Assembly: GCA_964509335.1 (NCBI GenBank)
Contig: CAZDXB010000015.1
Coordinates: forward strand, 1 to 64,000
Direction of reading: 5' to 3'
Source: CAZDXB01 sp964509335
GTDB lineage: Bacteria > Bacteroidota > Ignavibacteria > Kapaibacteriales > UBA2268
Length of the DNA stretch: 64,000 nt
In this document: in pieces, positions 1 through 8,900 of the stretch
Position numbering within the stretch: the first letter of the stretch is position 1
Layout: every line of letters starts with the position of its first letter
Notes under the pieces: model-generated
Database searches by the model: none
What the model saw: the letters and a program-made list of their open reading frames with translations, nothing else
Told to the model about the DNA's origin: nothing
Program-made: the position numbers and the translations under genes

Positions 1-1
1 T

Positions 2-36
2 CCCAAACCCTTCCCTTTATCAAAGGGAAGGGCTTG
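2..36. repeat. intergenic palindromic repeat (AAGGGAAGGG family)
   Basis: An inverted repeat with arms CCCTTCCCTTT and AAAGGGAAGGG around a short TATC loop. It is a degenerate relative of the copies at 75-113, 354-391 and 43134-43172. Confidence 0.6.
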
Positions 37-74
37 AAAAACGGCTTCTACTCTTGTATTTACGCCAATATCTT

Positions 75-113
75 GCTCCCTCCCTTTACTAAAGGGAGGG
101 CTGGGGAGGGTTT
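75..113. repeat. intergenic palindromic repeat (AAAGGGAGGG family)
   Basis: Arms CTCCCTCCCTTT and AAAGGGAGGG around ACT, followed by CTGGGGAGGG. It is nearly identical to the copy at 354-391, and a reverse-orientation copy lies at 43134-43172. Dispersed intergenic element, function unknown. Confidence 0.75.
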
Positions 114-156
114 CTCCTCGTTCCGCACGCTCTGCGGCAATTTCACCTCTCCCTAG

Positions 157-178
157 CCCTCTCCGCAAGCGGAGAGGG
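157..178. repeat. hairpin repeat CCCTCTCCG...CGGAGAGGG
   Basis: A perfect inverted repeat with nine-base arms and an AAGC-type loop. A related, less perfect hairpin occurs near 43464-43490, so this is another dispersed intergenic family. Confidence 0.6.
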
Positions 179-353
179 ATTCAACAATTATCTAATTCCC
201 AAATTCCAGTTTGGGAATTAAATTACAACTATTTGAGATTTAACATCTTAGTCCTCTCCCCGATTTCGGGGAGAGTTAGAGAGGGGTAAATAATTATAGC
301 TAACCAGACGCGCCACACCTCGCAAGCGTAGCGCATCTTAAAACAAATATACG

Positions 354-391
354 CCCCCTCCCTTTACTAAAGGGAGGGCTGGGGAGGGTTC
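354..391. repeat. intergenic palindromic repeat (AAAGGGAGGG family)
   Basis: Same element and orientation as 75-113, with CCCTCCCTTT / AAAGGGAGGG arms and the CTGGGGAGGG tail. It ends 6 bases before the stop codon of the minus-strand gene at 397. Confidence 0.75.
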
Positions 392-396
392 CCAAC

Positions 397-2286
397 TCAC
401 CTCAACATTACGCATTTACCGATTGCGGCGGACGCGCCCGCTTTCAGTTTGTAAAAATACGTTCCTTCGGGCAAACCGCTTCCGTCAAAAATCGCTTCGC
501 GTTCTCCGACCGGTAATTTTTCGTTTATTATAGTCCCGACTTTTTCGCCGTATATATTATAAACTTCGAGCTTTACTTCGCTTGGTTTGGAAAGATAAAA
601 TCTTATCTTTGTTTCAGACGCGAAAGGATTCGGACTGTTCCCTAAAAGTTCAATCGGCGACGCTTCGCCCGACATTGCCTCGTCTTCTACTTCGCTACGC
701 TCGCCGACAAGCTCCCGCATGGCTTGCATCTTATAATTTCTATCGGGGTTAGTATAATCGTCGGTTAATCCCCAGCAACCGTATCTGTTATATCCGCTAG
801 CGAGAGTGAATTGCAAAGCCAAACCGCCCCCAATATCGAACCATCCCTCTGCGAAATTCATTTTCATAATATCCTTCATCGCCTCGGTTCTTTGTGCCAT
901 AATTTGATTATCCAAGTTGTCTAATTCGCCGCCGCTCGGCAAACCCGGACCGCCTTCGTATGAAGTGCAGCCGCCGGGAAGCTCCCATTCCTCCGCCTTA
1001 TTTATATGATGTAGCCTATAAGTGTTCTTCGAAGAATCGTTAATCTGACCGTTAATCTCCTCGACCATTCCCTGATTGATTTCCTCAACCGCGCCGCCGG
1101 GATTCGTCGAGCCAAAATAAAGCGCGGAACTCAAAGCGTATATGTAATTCTTAGGCGGTCCGAACGTATTATTTATATATTCCAAATGATAATCGCTTCT
1201 GCCCGCGAAAGCGTGCTGTCCGGCGCAAATAACTCTTATTCTGTCGTTTATAGCGTCCTCGCCGAATACTTGCGCGAATAAACCGGAAAGCTCGACGGTT
1301 CTGCGCGCGTAATTCTCGTTGAATCCGATGCCGTAATCCTCCGCTTGCGCTTGATTGTAAGGACCGTGCCTGTTCCAAGCGGGCGCCCATACCTCATTGC
1401 TGTTCTCGACATAAATATTGATGCCCGGATTTAGCTCGTCTTTAAGCTTCTCCGCCAGCTTCAACACGTAATTCGAATCGCAGGACATATGAATATTAAT
1501 CCAAATATCTCTGTTAAGTATATTCGCCAGCATGATAATGTATTCCCAACACCAGCCGTCCCTTTTGCCGTTCATATTAGCCATAGAAAGCTGCGAAGCG
1601 TCTTTCGGCGTTTTTCTTTCGCTCCATTCGGTCTTTTCGGGATATTCCGGCTCGCCTCCCCAAATATTTTGAACGCCGTAAAACCTATAGCAAGCGAAAT
1701 TCGCCGCCTTGCAAAGCTCTATATATTCGTCGGTAAAGACTTTGTCCGTATTTAAGTCGTATCCGGGGCGCGTAACTTTAATTTCCGTTACCCCCGTTCC
1801 CGAATCGCTTTCAGGCGCTCTTTTCGTATTCGTAAATCTCAGATAGATAAAACAATGATTTTCCCCCGGCGGACTCGGAATAACCAAATCGAAATAGGTC
1901 GTATTGTTTGACGCCTCGTACCAAACCGTATCGATAAAAGCTTCGTTCCAAATAGCCTCGACGTTGCCGCTACCTTTGAAACTGCCTTTATAAACGCCGC
2001 TATAATCTATTCTATACTCTTCGGGGTCGTCGATATCTCCCGCCCACTCCTTAACGGGTCTGTTGTCCATTATTAAAAAATCGAAGTCGCTTTGGGGCCA
2101 ACCGAGCGAGTCGAAAGAACTAACGTTTTGATATCTGCTCGCTTGATTTACAACGTTCACGAAAGCGCCCTGATTGACTAGATTAACGCCTAAGTTCTCG
2201 TATTCCGCGGCGAAAGATAAATAAGGCGCTAAAAGCCACGCTAAAACAAGCGCGATATTAACCCGAATTTTCAAACGACTTTTCAT
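397..2286 (-). CDS. secreted glycoside hydrolase-like protein with T9SS sorting domain
   Basis: A 629-residue exported protein. Residues 1-26 form a signal peptide ending near FAA. The central part (about 185-530) looks like a TIM-barrel glycosidase: it has the segment YVENSNEVW at about 292-300, whose Asn-Glu pair resembles the acid/base site of clan GH-A enzymes. The enzymatic role is an inference; I do not recognise a specific GH family. The last ~85 residues are a T9SS type A sorting domain (NSPNPF, then VYNIYGEKV, then GLPEGTYFYKL), so the protein should cross the outer membrane by T9SS. It stands alone on the minus strand, with repeats downstream and a divergent S9 peptidase upstream. 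The ATG at 2286 immediately precedes the signal peptide. Confidence 0.75.
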   Translation of the reverse strand: MKSRLKIRVNIALVLAWLLAPYLSFAAEYENLGVNLVNQGAFVNVVNQASRYQNVSSFDSLGWPQSDFDFLIMDNRPVKEWAGDIDDPEEYRIDYSGVYKGSFKGSGNVEAIWNEAFIDTVWYEASNNTTYFDLVIPSPPGENHCFIYLRFTNTKRAPESDSGTGVTEIKVTRPGYDLNTDKVFTDEYIELCKAANFACYRFYGVQNIWGGEPEYPEKTEWSERKTPKDASQLSMANMNGKRDGWCWEYIIMLANILNRDIWINIHMSCDSNYVLKLAEKLKDELNPGINIYVENSNEVWAPAWNRHGPYNQAQAEDYGIGFNENYARRTVELSGLFAQVFGEDAINDRIRVICAGQHAFAGRSDYHLEYINNTFGPPKNYIYALSSALYFGSTNPGGAVEEINQGMVEEINGQINDSSKNTYRLHHINKAEEWELPGGCTSYEGGPGLPSGGELDNLDNQIMAQRTEAMKDIMKMNFAEGWFDIGGGLALQFTLASGYNRYGCWGLTDDYTNPDRNYKMQAMRELVGERSEVEDEAMSGEASPIELLGNSPNPFASETKIRFYLSKPSEVKLEVYNIYGEKVGTIINEKLPVGEREAIFDGSGLPEGTYFYKLKAGASAAIGKCVMLR

Positions 2287-2391
2287 AATAATTCCTATAA
2301 ATAACTTCCTATATAACTATTTCAAAACTATTGAATTTCTAACTAAAAAACGAGGGTTAAAGCCAAATTTTAAATTAGCCGCGTGAATCCG

Positions 2392-2399
2392 TATATTTG
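2392..2399 (+). promoter_or_regulatory. candidate Bacteroidota-type -7 box TATATTTG
   Basis: TATATTTG matches the TAnnTTTG -7 consensus of Bacteroidota promoters and lies 47 bases before the ATG at 2446. A convincing TTTG -33 box is not visible at the usual distance, only a T-rich stretch, so this is tentative. Confidence 0.35.
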
Positions 2400-2445
2400 T
2401 ATCGATTTTTGAAATAAAGATTTTGACAAAAAAAGGAATAAAACT

Positions 2446-4749
2446 ATGAAAAAGATTCTATTAGCTCTGGTATCGCTACTTATTTTAGCGTCGGCGGCTT
2501 ACGGACAGAAAAAACCCAATATGCCGGAAGACGCGCCGCCAAACGCGCCGCAACCCATAGTATTTCCCGAACCGCTGAAGCAATACTTGCCCGACTCGAT
2601 TCGAAATAAATTTCCCCAAATCATCGAAAGAGCTATGCGGGAAGGCTTGCCGAGCGAATATTTGTATTCGTTTCTTCCCGACTCAATAGCCAAAATGCTA
2701 CCCGATTCAATCGAACGTTTTATCCCAAAAGAGGACGATCAATATATGCAACCAACGAGAAATTTCACAGCCGAAGATTTGATGTCGATGAAACGAATAA
2801 GCGACCCGCAAGTATCGCCCGACGGCAAATGGATAGTATTCACTCTGAAAAAACCGTCGATAAAAGCAAATAAGTTCTATACGGATTTATATTATATGGA
2901 CTCGTCCAGAAAAATAACAAAAAGACTAACAACGCACGCCAGAGCGGACTACAACCCGCGATTTTCGCCGGACGGCAAAAAGCTCGCTTTTATCTCCAGT
3001 CGCTCGAAACCGCCGCAAGCGTTTGTTATGGATTTCCCGGACGGCGAGCCGAAAAAGATAACCGATATGCCCCACGGCGTCTCGAATCTCAGCTGGTCGC
3101 CCGACGGCAAGTATTTCGCTTTTACTTCCGAAGTTAAACTCGAAAAAAACCTAACCGACCTTTACCCAAACAGACCGAAAGCCAAAGTAAGAATATACGA
3201 CGACTTGCCGATTAGACATTGGAATGAGTGGACAGATTGTAAATATTCCCACTTATTTATAATGCCGGTCTCCGGCGGGGAACCTAAGGATTTGATGCAA
3301 GACGAAAAATACGATACGCCGCTCAAACCGTTCGGCGGAGCGGAACAGATAGCTTGGTCGCCCGACGGCAAAGAAATCGCCTACGTTTCGAAAAAAGTCG
3401 ATGATTTCGTCGAAAGCACAAATTCGGACGTTTATGTTTACGACATTGAATCCGGCAAAACAAAGAATATAACTAAAGGAATGCTCGGATTCGATTTAAA
3501 TCCGCAATACTCGCCGGACGGCGAATGGATTGCTTTCATTAGCTTAAGGAGAGCGGGCTTCGAGTCCGATAAACACCGCCTAATGCTTTACGAAAGAGAT
3601 TCCGAAGAAATATTCGAGCTATCAAAAACCATCGACAACTGGGTCGGGGAATTCGCTTGGACGCCCGACTCCAGAGCTATATATTTCACCGCCGGCGACA
3701 AAGGCAAAATCAAACTATTCGCTATCGGCGTGGACGATTACGAACTTAGCGACGACATAGAACTCGACCAAGGGGATTGGACAGTCGTAGCCGACGGCTG
3801 GTATAACTACGGCGGCGGCTTGCAATTTCTCAACGAGGGCGAGAATCTACTCATAGGAAGGCAGAGTATGACCGAACCAGTCGATTTATACCAAATGACT
3901 AAAGACGGCGAAGATATAACGCAAATAACCCAAATTAACGACAATGTGTTGCGAAAATTAACCAAAACGAAAATCGAGGAGACTTGGATAGAAAGCGTGG
4001 ACGGGGCGAAAGTTCAATGCTGGATTGTCTATCCGCCCGATTTCGATTCGACCAAGAAATACCCCTTGATAACATATTGCCAAGGCGGACCGCAATCAAT
4101 GATAGGACAAAGATTCCATTATCGTTGGAATTATTACTTGATAGCTTCTCACGGATACGTAATGATAATGCCGAACAGGCGCGGCTTGCCGGGTTTCGGT
4201 CAGGACTGGAACGACGCTATAAGCAAACATTGGGGCGATTTGCCAATGCAAGACATAATGTCCGCCACCGATTATATGAAGAAAAAATCATTTATAGACA
4301 CAAACGCAAGCGCGGCAATCGGCGCGAGCGCGGGCGGTTACGCCGCTTTCTGGCTCGCCGGCAATCATAAAGGCAGATACGACGCTCTCGTATCCCATTG
4401 CGGCGTTTTCAACTTAGAAAGTATGTACGGCGCGACCGAAGAGCTATGGTTCCCCAACTGGGAATACGGCGGTCCGTATTGGAAAGAAGAAAATAGAGAA
4501 ATATACGAGAAGCATTCGCCCCATAAATACGCTCAAAACTGGGATACGCCAATATTAATAATAACCGGCGAAGGGGACTACCGCGTTCCTTACACGCAAA
4601 GCTTGGAAGCGTTCACAGTAGCGCAAGTCAAAGGAATAGACTCGAAATTGATGATATTTCCCGAGGAAACGCATTTTGTAGTTCATCCGCAAGAATTTTG
4701 CATTTGGGATTCGGAATTCTTCAAATTCCTCGACAAACATTGTAAGTAG
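2446..4749 (+). CDS. prolyl oligopeptidase family (S9) serine peptidase
   Basis: A 767-residue exported peptidase. The signal peptide ends near AYGQ (residue 21). Residues ~25-105 are an unusual Pro-rich stretch with the motif LPDSI three times. Residues ~110-500 form a WD40-like (PD40) propeller with repeated SPDGKxIAF units. The C-terminal ~260 residues are the alpha/beta-hydrolase domain: nucleophile Ser628 in GASAGG, and likely Asp711 (GEGDYRVP) and His743 (ETHF) complete the triad. Family members cleave peptides, typically in the periplasm; substrate is unknown. A GGA-containing AAAAAGGAATAAAACT leader precedes the ATG. It is monocistronic, convergent with the sulfotransferase gene. Confidence 0.92.
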   Translation: MKKILLALVSLLILASAAYGQKKPNMPEDAPPNAPQPIVFPEPLKQYLPDSIRNKFPQIIERAMREGLPSEYLYSFLPDSIAKMLPDSIERFIPKEDDQYMQPTRNFTAEDLMSMKRISDPQVSPDGKWIVFTLKKPSIKANKFYTDLYYMDSSRKITKRLTTHARADYNPRFSPDGKKLAFISSRSKPPQAFVMDFPDGEPKKITDMPHGVSNLSWSPDGKYFAFTSEVKLEKNLTDLYPNRPKAKVRIYDDLPIRHWNEWTDCKYSHLFIMPVSGGEPKDLMQDEKYDTPLKPFGGAEQIAWSPDGKEIAYVSKKVDDFVESTNSDVYVYDIESGKTKNITKGMLGFDLNPQYSPDGEWIAFISLRRAGFESDKHRLMLYERDSEEIFELSKTIDNWVGEFAWTPDSRAIYFTAGDKGKIKLFAIGVDDYELSDDIELDQGDWTVVADGWYNYGGGLQFLNEGENLLIGRQSMTEPVDLYQMTKDGEDITQITQINDNVLRKLTKTKIEETWIESVDGAKVQCWIVYPPDFDSTKKYPLITYCQGGPQSMIGQRFHYRWNYYLIASHGYVMIMPNRRGLPGFGQDWNDAISKHWGDLPMQDIMSATDYMKKKSFIDTNASAAIGASAGGYAAFWLAGNHKGRYDALVSHCGVFNLESMYGATEELWFPNWEYGGPYWKEENREIYEKHSPHKYAQNWDTPILIITGEGDYRVPYTQSLEAFTVAQVKGIDSKLMIFPEETHFVVHPQEFCIWDSEFFKFLDKHCK

Positions 4750-4812
4750 TAAATATAAAATTAGAAACTTAACCGGCGACCATCCCTCCTTCCCAAATTA
4801 CGAGGCTGCTTC

Positions 4813-4842
4813 CTCCTTCCCAAATTACAATTTGGGAAGGAG
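4813..4842. repeat. perfect palindrome CTCCTTCCCAAATT / AATTTGGGAAGGAG
   Basis: A 30-base inverted repeat with a two-base centre (AC/AA). A half copy (CCTCCTTCCCAAATTAC) sits just upstream at about 4785-4802, and a relative is seen near 198-219. It lies between two convergent genes and may stop transcription from both sides, although there is no strong T-tract. Confidence 0.6.
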
Positions 4843-4881
4843 TTATAGATTCTATATTTGCTATTGATATAAACGATAACG

Positions 4882-5739
4882 CTAAGAACGGTCGCCCCAG
4901 ATAATTTCACGCTCTAAAATCTCGCTCAACTCCTCGTTATACGGTCGAAAATATTCACGTAGCTTTTTCTCTGTTTTGGGATTCATACCGCCGGTTTTCT
5001 TTCCTTTGTTATGAATCTTAACATTTTGAACTTTACGGTCCTTCAAGCCTAAAAATCTAAACACCCTAGACATTTGATTTTGAGTATCGTTAAAAAGCTC
5101 TTCGCTTTTAATTATTAATATCTGTTCGTCGTCAAAATAATCGAACCATCGTTTCAACTGCTCGGAATATTTACCTCTATCCAAATAAGAATATTTCTGA
5201 CGCTCGAAGCTGTATCCTCCGCTTTCAATTTTTTCAATAGCCTCGTCAAGCCTTTCTTGCTCCTTTTCAATAGCGTCTTCAAAACTGAGTTCCTCCAGAC
5301 CTTTGGCGCGCTGCATTTTATAATGGGAATAAGCCCTGTCAACGGGGTCCCTGAGTACTGCTATAATCTTAACGTCCGGCAAATGTCTTTTAACTCTCTT
5401 AGGAACCTTGGGATGATAAATATAATACGGACTCGCTTCCCCTGATATTTTGTTTCTGAACCTGTTCAAAAACGGAAAATGTCTTTTATACCAATTTATA
5501 CTTTTGTCGTATTTATTGTCAAAATAATGCGGTTCTTTTTTATAAGGTTCGGCTACGTCGGGATGCTCTTCAATATATTTTCTCAAAGAGCTTGTTCCCC
5601 CCTTTTGCGTTCCGATTATTAGATAATCGGGCAAACCGCCAGTTCGGAAAAGAGTACGCCAAAAAGCGAAGAATCTCTTCTTAAATTTTCTAAACTCCGC
5701 CGACGGATTCTTTCTTAACTTTTTTATATTATTTCGCAT
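4882..5739 (-). CDS. sulfotransferase domain protein
   Basis: About 285 residues, of the PAPS-dependent sulfotransferase family related to heparan sulfate N-/O-sulfotransferases. The 5'-phosphosulfate loop is GTQKGGTSSL near the N terminus after LIIG, and the 3'-phosphate binding region is AVLRDPVDRAYSHY. Family members move a sulfo group from PAPS to a sugar or other acceptor hydroxyl or amine; the acceptor here is unknown but surface polysaccharide is plausible. No signal peptide; the N terminus is Lys/Arg-rich. I prefer the ATG at 5739; an upstream TTG at 5760 would add seven residues. It is alone, with no PAPS synthesis or glycosyltransferase genes beside it. Confidence 0.85.
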   Translation of the reverse strand: MRNNIKKLRKNPSAEFRKFKKRFFAFWRTLFRTGGLPDYLIIGTQKGGTSSLRKYIEEHPDVAEPYKKEPHYFDNKYDKSINWYKRHFPFLNRFRNKISGEASPYYIYHPKVPKRVKRHLPDVKIIAVLRDPVDRAYSHYKMQRAKGLEELSFEDAIEKEQERLDEAIEKIESGGYSFERQKYSYLDRGKYSEQLKRWFDYFDDEQILIIKSEELFNDTQNQMSRVFRFLGLKDRKVQNVKIHNKGKKTGGMNPKTEKKLREYFRPYNEELSEILEREIIWGDRS

Positions 5740-5852
5740 AATTCGTTGACTCTGTATCAAAAACTCTCAACGCTAATTGCAATATAACTATTACGATACA
5801 TCCGCTAAAATCTAAACTCGCCGTTTACGGAGACTTAGGACTATACTATTCA

Positions 5853-5889
5853 CAAAAAAAAGGCGGAGAGAAGACCTCCCCGCCTTTTT
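5853..5889 (-). terminator. Rho-independent terminator after the 1593-residue gene
   Basis: Read on the minus strand, AAAAAGGCGGGGAGG pairs with CTCTCCGCCTTTTTTTT around a short loop, ending in a long T run. It starts 18 bases beyond the stop codon at 5907. Because the other arm also ends in Ts on the plus strand it could work in both directions. Confidence 0.75.
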
Positions 5890-5906
5890 AACTTTATTTC
5901 AGTCAA

Positions 5907-8900
5907 TTATTTGGAAATAATAATCAACTTGCTCTTCGTAACGCCGCCGGCAGTCATTCTTATATAATAAGCGCCGGACGTAATTCCCGTAGCGTCTAAT
6001 TCGGCGTCGTGAACGCCAGCTTCGAAGTAATCGTCGATAATCACGGCTTTTCTCTCGCCTAACAAGTCGAAAAGTTCAATCGTTGTATGCGAATTGGCTA
6101 ACAACTTGAACCTTACGTTAGCTCCGTTGCTTAAAGGATTAGGAAATACCGATATCGGGTCGTTTTCGTTTTCGAAGCCCGCTAAAGGATAATCCTTAAC
6201 GTCTAAAACAACGCCTTCCTCTTCTGACCAACAGCTCTGATAACCTTCGTGCGTATAAGCCGCCATAGTTATCTTTAATATCGGATTTTCTTCTAAGTCG
6301 ATTTCAATGTCTATTTCCGCTTCCCTGTCTTCGCCGTACGGCCTTGCTATTATTTCCTCGGTCTGGTCGGCGTAAACTATCTTAATCAAGAAGCCTCTTA
6401 TGTTTTCGGGAGGATTCTGGTCTTCCCAAGAAACCGTCAGCTTATCGGTCAAGCCGTAATAAACCGAATTTAATACTTGCGGCGGTTGTAAATTGCCTTT
6501 GTTGTTCCACAACTCAACGTCGGAATAATATCTATCAACTTTATCGCCGTCGTAACGCATCGCGTATAAGAAATATTTACACTCAGGCAAAGTATCGGTC
6601 ATAGTAAAATTAAACTCGCCGTCTTTTTCTTTAACCTCGCCTATCATTAGTCCGGTTACCCCAACGGTATCGCCAGCCAGATAAAATTCTATATACGGTT
6701 CGTCGGGAACGGCGGTATTATTCCAAGTAACTTCTACGTCGTTTTCTTCCTTACCGACGTTTAGCTCTATATCGCGCTTCTTGAAAGTTGCAAATACGTC
6801 TCTGTAAGAAGTCTCGGTAACGTCGTCGGGATTGGCTCCGGCAACCCATTCGCCTTCCTCGAAGTCGTCTTGAACAACCCAGAAGCCCTTCTTGCCGTCT
6901 GATTTCTCAACGTAAACCACCGAAGAATCTTCGGGCGGTTCTTCGCCAGCTTCGTACTTAGTTCCGTTTGGCGATAAGAGGAATGATTCAGGCACTTCAG
7001 TCTCGTCCATCACTCTTATAAAAACTTTGTCCATTCCGCGACTCAAATCAAGAGTGTCGTTTTGATTTATAGCTTGAGTCTTTTCCTTCTTCCTAACAAG
7101 CATTGGCAAACTTTGCCCTTCCAATTGGTAAGGATTGAAATTCTGTACGGCTTCGTCTTTGTTGTCTCCTCGTCTTATGTAGCTGTTAATATTCATAGCT
7201 CCCGTCCCGATTTCAAGAAAGCCGTCTTCGCCGTATGTTTTATTTAAATCCAAAGTAAAATTCATCGTTCCAATTAAACCGCCAAAATACAAATTACCCA
7301 GTATGATTCGATTTTGTAAATAAATTTCCGTACTTGTATCCGCCAGTTGGATTGGAAATCCGCCGTCCCATACTATTTCGATTATATCCCAAGGGAATTC
7401 GTCCGGAAAATCGGCTACCATAACCTGTCCGTTAATAATTCCTCTAAGTCTTTCTTCGGGCGACCACGTGTAAACAAAATTTCCGCTTCCGTCAACTATA
7501 TAATTACCGTCGTCCATTTCACCGGCTTCAACTTGTCCGTAAATCGACATATTAGAGGTAACGTCGAGAGCGCCGTTCATTGGTCCGACAATTTGCCAAT
7601 CCCCGAACGTCAAATCATGAATCAATCTAGCTTGGGAAGCGTTAAAAGACAATTGTTGCGGGAACATAACCGAACCGGACATATCTATTTCAAATAAGCC
7701 TTCGGTTCCCGATAGCAGAGTTCCGTTCAAACTCATAGTCATTGGCGGCGGATTTATACCGTTAGCTTGACCGGAAACGCCGCGAATCGTAATGCCGGTT
7801 TCGCCTATCTCGGCGGCTTGCCCTTGCTCCGTCGATAAGTCTATTTGCGTTAATTCGCCGCCGGTTATAGAGCCTTCGCCTTGAACGGAAAGCCAAGGTA
7901 TTGAAAAACCGCCGGCTAAATTTAATTTGTCGTTATTTGAATCGTATTCAGCGGTTAGAGAATCAAAACAAGCGACCGCGTCGGGACTCAAATCCGATAT
8001 CGTCGCGTCTCCTGCTTTCCTGCCGTCCTCGTCGTAAACCAAACCCTCTATGCGAATCGTATCAGTTTGAACGCTATCGCAACCTGCTTTTACTCCCGGC
8101 AATAGAAAATAGGCGTTTAAAGTAATGCCCGTCGAATAAGCCCCGCCTTGCAATTCTATGTCGTCTATCAATAACTCCAAACCCGCTAAGGGGTCTTCTT
8201 GTTCAATAGCGCTCTCGCTCCTAAGAAAATTAATACTTTTACCGCTATAAACCGCGATTATATCTCCCTTTATCAGAACTTTTTTGTTTGGGTCGCCCGC
8301 GGGTGAATTAACGCTCCATTCGCCCGAAGATTCAATACGATGATTCGCCGAAGTGTCTATCGTCATATCGCCTTCGAATCTAACGTAATCGTTTATATAT
8401 ATTACGGCGCCCTCTTTTCGGATATTGTCGGGGATACCGGGGGAATCCCAAGTTGTAGTAGTATCCTCTAAAGCGAATATTAATTTGGCTACGCCGCTTT
8501 CTTGATATACGTAAGCCCATTTATCTGTGGGTCTTGGAATAGGCTTCACGGTAATTACTCTCGTAACCGTGTCGGGAACGTAATCAGCCATCTTGGAAGT
8601 AAAAGACATCGAATAATCCGCGAAGGTCTGCGTTCCCGGAACTTCAAAGGCATACTCCGCGTAGCCCGAAGCGTCAGTTTCTACGCTGTCCATTTGACCT
8701 AAAACAGTATTTTCGATAAAAGTCCAAGTTTGAACGGGATTATCCAATTGGTCTTTTATTTGAACGCTATATTTCACCGAATCAAATCTATCGACTATGT
8801 ATCGAGATTCGGGTTTGACTTCCGTAAACAGTTCTAATCTCAACAGCATAGCGCTTACTTCGTTCGACTTCACGCTTTCGTGAACGTCGTCCCAAGCCTT

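Larger units (their letters stand above)
1..396. other. repeat-rich non-coding region at window start
   Basis: This stretch holds no credible gene. It is packed with short palindromic repeats: three copies of a CCCTCCCTTT / AAAGGGAGGG hairpin family, a CCCTCTCCG...CGGAGAGGG hairpin at 157-178, a CCCAAATT/TTTGGGA type palindrome near 198-219 and a CCCCGATTTCGGGG hairpin near 257-272. It lies downstream of the minus-strand gene ending at 397, so some hairpins could act in transcription termination, but none has a clear T-tract. Confidence 0.7.
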
